Source: Pseudocolwellia agarivorans (GTDB lineage Bacteria > Pseudomonadota > Gammaproteobacteria > Enterobacterales > Alteromonadaceae). From it: a stretch of 64,000 nucleotides of DNA. Below are positions 59,405 to 64,000 of this stretch, one piece after another. The position numbers and the translations under genes are program-made. The DNA lies in assembly GCF_002000085.1 (NCBI RefSeq), contig NZ_MUZU01000001.1, forward strand, positions 186,001 through 250,000. The letters run 5' to 3'. Numbering within the stretch: position 1 is the stretch's first letter; every line of letters begins with the position of its first letter. The notes beneath the pieces are model-generated. The model worked only from the letters and a program-made list of their open reading frames with translations. It had not been told where the DNA came from and did no database searches.

Positions 59405-59463
59405 TTGTATATATTATTTTTCATATATATAATTATTCGTATATTTTATTTTTATTGATTACT
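59405..59463 (+). promoter_or_regulatory. Probable arsenic operon promoter/operator
   Basis: This very AT-rich stretch before the arsenate reductase-ArsR start contains alternating TATATAT tracts and TATTCGTATAT, reminiscent of a loose ArsR-type operator. The arms are imperfect and I cannot define the exact site. The call is based mainly on position. Confidence 0.3.
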
Positions 59464-60291
59464 ATGAAAAAAACAAGTAAACAAAAAGTCCTTTTTCTAT
59501 GCACTGCTAATTCTGCTAGGTCTCAAATGGCAGAAGCCTTATTAAGGCATAAAGCCGGTGATAAGTATGATGTTTATAGTGCCGGCACTCAGCCTAATAC
59601 CGTTGATCCTCGTACCATTGATTCGCTAGAGAAGTTTGGTTTAGATGCGGGTAATTTAGTTGCTAAAAATATTAAGGTCTTTGAAGGCCAAGCTTTTGAT
59701 TATGTTATTACTTTATGCGACAAAGCCAATAATGAATGTCGCAGCTATCCTAATGCAGTTAAGCAATTAGCATGGGATTTTCCTGATCCAAAAGAGCGCT
59801 CTGGCAGTACCCCTTTCTCTACTACATTAAATGAGCTTAATAACCGCTTATCTATGTTTCTTTTGGTTGAAGAAAAAAACATCAGTATTAGTAGTGGCGC
59901 TACAGAAAAGTTAGTTAACACACAAGATGATCAACTTAATGGTTTTGAACCCCTCTCTTTTTATAAAAGCCTAACCGATGAAATTAGGCTGAAAACATTA
60001 ATGTTAACTCATTACCACGGTGAGCTTTGTGTTTGCGAACTAATGCAAGCGATGGATGAAGATAGCCAACCTAAAATGTCACGTAACCTTGCTGTTTTAA
60101 AGAAAGCTAAAGTGATAACCGATAGAAAACATGGTCAATGGGTGTTTTATCGTATTACCCCTGAACTTCCGCTATGGGCTAAGTCAGTTATTGCACAAAC
60201 TACAGAAAATAATATTCCCATGATCAGCAACGAACTTCAGCGTTTAGCTAACATGCAGAACAGACCTGATCGAGCAAGTTTCTGTAAATAA
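59464..60291 (+). CDS. Arsenate reductase-ArsR repressor fusion
   Basis: A 275-residue fusion. Residues 1-140 form a low-molecular-weight phosphatase-type arsenate reductase: the P-loop CTANSARS (C-x5-R) is at about residues 14-21, and the DFPDP motif near residue 100 supplies the acid. Residues 155-250 form an ArsR/SmtB winged helix (LTDEIRLKTLMLT, ELCVCELMQAMDE, then PKMSRNLAVLKKA), with the CVC-type metalloid-binding pair. The start is ATG 59464; a TTG at 59455 is less likely. It heads the arsenic operon, so enzyme and repressor of the same operon are one polypeptide. Autoregulation is inferred. Confidence 0.9.
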   Translation: MKKTSKQKVLFLCTANSARSQMAEALLRHKAGDKYDVYSAGTQPNTVDPRTIDSLEKFGLDAGNLVAKNIKVFEGQAFDYVITLCDKANNECRSYPNAVKQLAWDFPDPKERSGSTPFSTTLNELNNRLSMFLLVEEKNISISSGATEKLVNTQDDQLNGFEPLSFYKSLTDEIRLKTLMLTHYHGELCVCELMQAMDEDSQPKMSRNLAVLKKAKVITDRKHGQWVFYRITPELPLWAKSVIAQTTENNIPMISNELQRLANMQNRPDRASFCK

Positions 60292-60339
60292 AGTTTTTGT
60301 AAATAAATTTTCTCTAAAGAATGAATAAAGGATTTAATG

Positions 60340-61356
60340 ATGGGAGCTTTTGAACGTTATTTATCGGTATGGGTTGGCTTAAGCATTGTGCTTGGGGTGG
60401 TTTTAGGTTTATGGCAACCCAATGCATTTCAAACAATTGCCGGTTTTGAAATTGCACATGTAAATATTGTCGTCGCTGTTTTTATTTGGGTGATGATTTA
60501 TCCCATGATGGTTCAAATTGACTTTTCAGCGATAAAAAATGTGGGGAAAAACCCTAAAGGGCTTGTATTAACTATTGTTATAAACTGGTTGATTAAGCCT
60601 TTCACTATGGCCGGTTTAGGTTGGTTGTTCTTTAATTTCTTTTTTGCTGATTTAGTTGACCCTGCTTCTGCTCAAGAATATATCGCAGGAATGATTTTAT
60701 TAGGGGTTGCCCCATGTACGGCTATGGTGTTTGTATGGTCACAGTTAACTAAAGGTGATCCGAACTATACCTTAGTTCAAGTATCAGTAAATGACGTGAT
60801 CATGATTTTTGCTTTTGCACCTATCTCTGCATTATTGCTTGGCGTGAGCGATATTCAAGTTCCTTGGGAAACCTTACTAATCTCTGTCGTACTTTATGTT
60901 TTGCTGCCTTTAATTGCGGGCGTTTTGACTCGAAAAGTATTGAATAATGGCCACGGTGAAAAGTCATTACATCAGCTTTTATCAAGATTAAAACCTTGGT
61001 CAGTTATCGGTTTGTTAGCAACTGTCGTTCTGTTATTTGGCTTTCAGGCAAATACTATTATTTCTGAACCTGAAACAATTGGCTTAATTGCTATTCCATT
61101 AATGCTTCAAACATACAGTATTTTTATTATTGCCTATATAGCCGCAAAGTGGATGAAACTACCCCATAACATTGCGGCACCAGCATGTTTAATAGGTACA
61201 TCTAATTTTTTTGAACTAGCTGTTGCAGTTGCTATATCACTTTTCGGCTTACATTCAGGAGCTGCACTTGCCACTGTAGTCGGTGTGCTTGTTGAAGTGC
61301 CTGTTATGCTTTCTTTAGTTTACTTTATTAATCGAACGCAACATTGGTTTAAGTAA
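60340..61356 (+). CDS. arsB: ACR3-family arsenite efflux transporter
   Basis: A 338-residue inner-membrane protein of the bile acid/arsenite transporter superfamily, with about ten transmembrane helices. The conserved cysteine of ACR3 is in [13 protein letters not shown], and [11 protein letters not shown] and [13 protein letters not shown] are family motifs. Two adjacent ATGs occur (60337, 60340); the second is better spaced from AAGGA at 60328. It follows the reductase-repressor gene by 48 bases and exports arsenite made by it. Confidence 0.93.
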   Translation: MGAFERYLSVWVGLSIVLGVVLGLWQPNAFQTIAGFEIAHVNIVVAVFIWVMIYPMMVQIDFSAIKNVGKNPKGLVLTIVINWLIKPFTMAGLGWLFFNFFFADLVDPASAQEYIAGMILLGVAPCTAMVFVWSQLTKGDPNYTLVQVSVNDVIMIFAFAPISALLLGVSDIQVPWETLLISVVLYVLLPLIAGVLTRKVLNNGHGEKSLHQLLSRLKPWSVIGLLATVVLLFGFQANTIISEPETIGLIAIPLMLQTYSIFIIAYIAAKWMKLPHNIAAPACLIGTSNFFELAVAVAISLFGLHSGAALATVVGVLVEVPVMLSLVYFINRTQHWFK

Positions 61357-61384
61357 CCATATAAACTCATTTTTAGGAAATAAT

Positions 61385-61875
61385 ATGCCAACACATCCAT
61401 TTGATATTTTCCCCCTTGAAAACGGTGCTCAACTTATATTTACCCCTTGCCCTGGTACCAGAGAAGTTAATTTATCTCAATCTATTTCAACACTTAAACG
61501 GCCGGCACAAGCATGCTTATTACCTTGATGTTTAATGAGGAAATGGAAAAGAACAATGCACTCACCTTACCAACAGAATGTAAAAAACAAGACATTGCAT
61601 GGGTGCAACTTCCTATTTTAGATGATGCCGCTCCAAGCCAAGCCTTTGAATCTGAATGGGCAGCCACAAAGACAAGCATATTAGAAGTGATAAATAACAA
61701 AGGTACCATTGCGGTTCACTGCAAAGGTGGCTCTGGTAGAACAGGTTTAGTGATTGGACTGATTTTATTAACAATTGGATGGCCTAGTGAAAAGGTTATT
61801 GAAGAAGTTCAAAAAATACGACCTAAAGCTCTAAAAAATTCAGCTCAACTCGATTACTTTAATTCATATTTATAA
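61385..61875 (+). pseudogene. Tyrosine/dual-specificity phosphatase of the arsenic operon, frameshifted
   Basis: An ATG at 61385, behind TTAGGAAATA, opens a frame (MPTHPFDIFPLENGAQLIF) that reads 47 codons and stops at TGA 61526. The remainder continues in the next frame as SMLITLMFNEEM and reaches the phosphatase loop HCKGGSGRTG (C-x5-R) and IRPKALKN. Adding one base near CTTAAACGG (61493-61501) restores a single protein of about 163 residues. The family resembles CDKN3-like phosphatases that occur in arsenic operons between ACR3 and GAPDH genes. The catalytic domain could still be made from the internal ATG at 61513, but that start has no clear ribosome site. It could also be a sequencing error. 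Confidence 0.75.
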
Positions 61876-61903
61876 CTTTAAACAACATATTTAGGACACA
61901 CTT

Positions 61904-62914
61904 ATGACGATTAAAATTGGCATTAATGGCTTTGGCCGTATGGGGCGTTTATCAATGCGCGCAGCATTCGATTGGGATGATATTGAGATAGTTCACATTA
62001 ATGATCCTGCTGGCAATGCTGAAACACTTGCACACTTAATGATGTTTGATTCAGTACATGGTCGTTGGCACCATGAAGTGACTCATGAAAATGATTCAAT
62101 CGTTATTAATGGTAAAGCAATACCATGTACACATAACAAAGCGACTCAAGATACTGATTGGTCTGGTTGTGATGTAGTTATTGAAGCGTCAGGAAAAATT
62201 AAAACTAAAGCATTGTTACAGGCTTACTTAGACCAAGGTGTTAAGCGTGTGGTGGTTACCGCTCCTGTAAAAGAAGATGGTGTATTGAACATTGTTATGG
62301 GAGTTAATGAGAACCTTTACAATAAAGCTATTCATCCAATTGTTACTGCAGCTTCATGCACCACAAATTGTTTAGCACCAGTAGTTAAGGTTATTAATGA
62401 AAAAATAGGCATTAAACATGGTTCAATGACCACCATTCATAACATCACCAATACTCAAACGATCATTGATGCACCACATAAAGATTTGCGTAGAGCACGT
62501 TCTTGTGGCACCAGTTTAATACCAACAACAACAGGCTCGGCTACTGCAATTACACATATCTTCCCTGAACTTAAAGGGAAATTAAATGGCCATGCAATAC
62601 GAGTTCCTTTAACTAATGCTTCAATTACTGACTGTGTTTTTGAGGTTGAACGTGACACAAGCGTTGAAGAAGTAAATAAATTACTTAAACAAGCAGCCCA
62701 AGGTGAATTAAAAAACATTATGGGATATGAGGAACGTCCACTTGTGTCGATTGATTATAAAACGGATCCACGTTCAAGCATCATTGATGCATTATCAACA
62801 ATGGTCGTAAATGATACACAAGTAAAACTTTATGTTTGGTATGACAATGAATGGGGTTATGCCAATAGAACCGCAGAATTAGCGCGTATGGTTGGTTTGG
62901 CAGATAAAGGTTAA
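61904..62914 (+). CDS. gapdh: Glyceraldehyde-3-phosphate dehydrogenase, arsenic-operon type
   Basis: A 336-residue type I GAPDH. The NAD-binding start is [12 protein letters not shown], the catalytic Cys is residue 152 in SCTTNCLAP, and the C-terminal [12 protein letters not shown] motif is intact. In organoarsenical operons this enzyme uses arsenate in place of phosphate to form 1-arseno-3-phosphoglycerate, which ArsJ exports. Its position directly before arsJ supports that role over central glycolysis. It begins 28 bases after the phosphatase reading frame. Confidence 0.93.
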   Translation: MTIKIGINGFGRMGRLSMRAAFDWDDIEIVHINDPAGNAETLAHLMMFDSVHGRWHHEVTHENDSIVINGKAIPCTHNKATQDTDWSGCDVVIEASGKIKTKALLQAYLDQGVKRVVVTAPVKEDGVLNIVMGVNENLYNKAIHPIVTAASCTTNCLAPVVKVINEKIGIKHGSMTTIHNITNTQTIIDAPHKDLRRARSCGTSLIPTTTGSATAITHIFPELKGKLNGHAIRVPLTNASITDCVFEVERDTSVEEVNKLLKQAAQGELKNIMGYEERPLVSIDYKTDPRSSIIDALSTMVVNDTQVKLYVWYDNEWGYANRTAELARMVGLADKG

Positions 62915-62919
62915 TTCTT

Positions 62920-64000
62920 ATGGGGCTTTTATCACTCAAAATGTTACCTCCAGCGATTAAACAATACTTGGTGATAACAGGCAATTATTGGGCGTTTACC
63001 TTAACAGATGGTGCGCTACGTATGCTGGTAGTGCTGTATTTTCATCAATTAGGATACAGCCCTTTAAATATTGCCATGCTGTTTTTGTTTTATGAAATAT
63101 TTGGTGTTATTACCAACCTTGTTGGTGGTTGGTTAGGTGCAAAGCTTGGCTTAAATAAAACCATGAATATTGGTTTAGCCATGCAGATAGTCGCTCTTGG
63201 TATGTTAGCTGTGCCTGCTGAAATGTTAACGGTTATCTATGTGATGATCGCACAGGCGTTATCTGGTATTGCCAAAGATTTAAATAAAATGAGCGCTAAA
63301 AGCTCTATAAAATTACTCGTACCAGAAGGCGCTGAAGGCAAGCTCTATCAGTGGGTTGCTATACTTACGGGGTCTAAAAATGCACTAAAAGGAGTCGGAT
63401 TCTTTTTAGGAGGATTGCTATTAACTTTACTGGAATTTAAAGGGGCAATCATCTTAATGGCTGCACTGTTAGCCATTGTATGGGTATTTAGTTTAATCAC
63501 TTTAAAAGAAGATTTAGGGAAAGCGAAAAACAAACCTAAATTTAAAGATATTTTCTCAAAAAGTTCATCAATCAACCTACTTTCTGCGGCGCGAATGTTT
63601 TTATTTGGCGCAAGGGATGTTTGGTTTGTGGTGGCATTACCTGTGTTTTTAGCTGTAACCTTTAATTGGGATCATTGGTGGGTTGGTGGATTTATGGCGA
63701 GCTGGGTTATTGGCTATGGCATAGTACAATCCTTTGCGCCTTATTTTACCGGTAAAAATCAGGGAAAAGTACCAACAGGTAAATCTGCATTTTTGTGGGC
63801 AAGCTACCTAACCGTAATACCTGCGGCGATAGCCTTAGCGTTACACTTTAATTTTCACATTCAAGCTTCAATCATTATAGGATTGTTAATATTTGGTGCT
63901 GTTTTTGCCATTAACTCTTCTTTGCATAGTTACTTAATTGTAAGTTATGCAGGTAATGATGGTGTGTCCCTTGACGTTGGTTTCTACTATATGGCTAATG
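62920..64000 (+). CDS. arsJ: Organoarsenical efflux MFS transporter ArsJ (partial, 3' end outside window)
   Basis: The frame opens at ATG 62920, five bases after the GAPDH stop, and stays open for 360 codons to the window end. It begins MGLLSLKMLPPAIKQYLVIT and then NYWAFTLTDGALRMLVVL, a conserved ArsJ segment. Many transmembrane helices are evident, and the motif LSGIAKDLNKMSAKSSIK matches the family. ArsJ exports 1-arseno-3-phosphoglycerate, which then falls apart to arsenate outside the cell. The tight coupling to GAPDH supports this pathway. The C-terminus lies outside. Confidence 0.92.
   Translation, partial: MGLLSLKMLPPAIKQYLVITGNYWAFTLTDGALRMLVVLYFHQLGYSPLNIAMLFLFYEIFGVITNLVGGWLGAKLGLNKTMNIGLAMQIVALGMLAVPAEMLTVIYVMIAQALSGIAKDLNKMSAKSSIKLLVPEGAEGKLYQWVAILTGSKNALKGVGFFLGGLLLTLLEFKGAIILMAALLAIVWVFSLITLKEDLGKAKNKPKFKDIFSKSSSINLLSAARMFLFGARDVWFVVALPVFLAVTFNWDHWWVGGFMASWVIGYGIVQSFAPYFTGKNQGKVPTGKSAFLWASYLTVIPAAIALALHFNFHIQASIIIGLLIFGAVFAINSSLHSYLIVSYAGNDGVSLDVGFYYMAN

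Noticed and set aside
61493-61501. Programmed ribosomal frameshift in the phosphatase gene
   Set aside because: CTTAAACGG does not give tandem re-pairing in a -1 slip (the A-site would face a stop codon), and no downstream pseudoknot is evident. A mutation or sequence error is simpler.

Overview
The window is AT-rich chromosomal DNA from a marine gammaproteobacterium of the Alteromonadales, most likely Colwelliaceae (Colwellia- or Thalassotalea-like). This rests on gene order and protein character: hflD-purB, tusA-perM/bepA/yfgD, DUF2066-hda/purM-purN-DUF3108, the complete rpsB-to-tilS block, glnD-dapD and truC/DUF3549/DUF3301. It is an inference from recognised families; no database search was possible.

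Layout: (1) 1-6.9 kb: end of hflD, purB, a Leu/Val/Phe dehydrogenase, then tusA-perM facing away from bepA-yfgD-DUF2069. (2) 6.9-9.2 kb: a palindromic repeat element, a large lipoprotein with a probable zinc-protease motif, and a miniature copy of the same repeat. (3) 9.2-17.3 kb: hda and DUF2066 divergent from purM-purN-DUF3108, a yafJ-type amidotransferase and fadE. (4) 17.3-18.6 kb: a decayed IS4-type insertion sequence. (5) 18.6-28.9 kb: accessory genes, namely a spondin-domain/two-component operon, a secreted 2H-phosphoesterase-like protein, a lipoprotein sugar isomerase, a LysR regulator, a second large repeat element, a small methyltransferase, phnA and sstT. (6) 29-50 kb: a minus-strand housekeeping block, transcribed from rpsB through tsf, pyrH, frr, uppS, cdsA, dxr, rseP, bamA, skp, lpxD, fabZ, lpxA, lpxB, rnhB, dnaE and accA to tilS. 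It couples translation, isoprenoid and phospholipid supply, outer-membrane assembly, lipid A synthesis and replication. (7) 50.5-58.5 kb: a DsbA-like protein, map, glnD, dapD, a small lipoprotein, truC, DUF3549 and DUF3301. (8) 58.6-59.2 kb: a gene-free stretch that I read as a CsrB-type regulatory RNA on the minus strand. It carries about 20 GGA motifs, many in hairpin loops, an internal 176-base duplication, a terminator, and an 18-base GacA/UvrY-type palindrome upstream. (9) 59.4-64 kb: an arsenic operon with an arsenate reductase-ArsR fusion, an ACR3 efflux pump, a frameshifted phosphatase, an arsenic-associated GAPDH and ArsJ (cut by the window end).

The most notable signals are the CsrB-like RNA with its activator box, the dispersed TATACCCGTTACC inverted-repeat family (two long copies and at least three derivatives), the spondin/two-component operon and the lesion in the arsenic operon.
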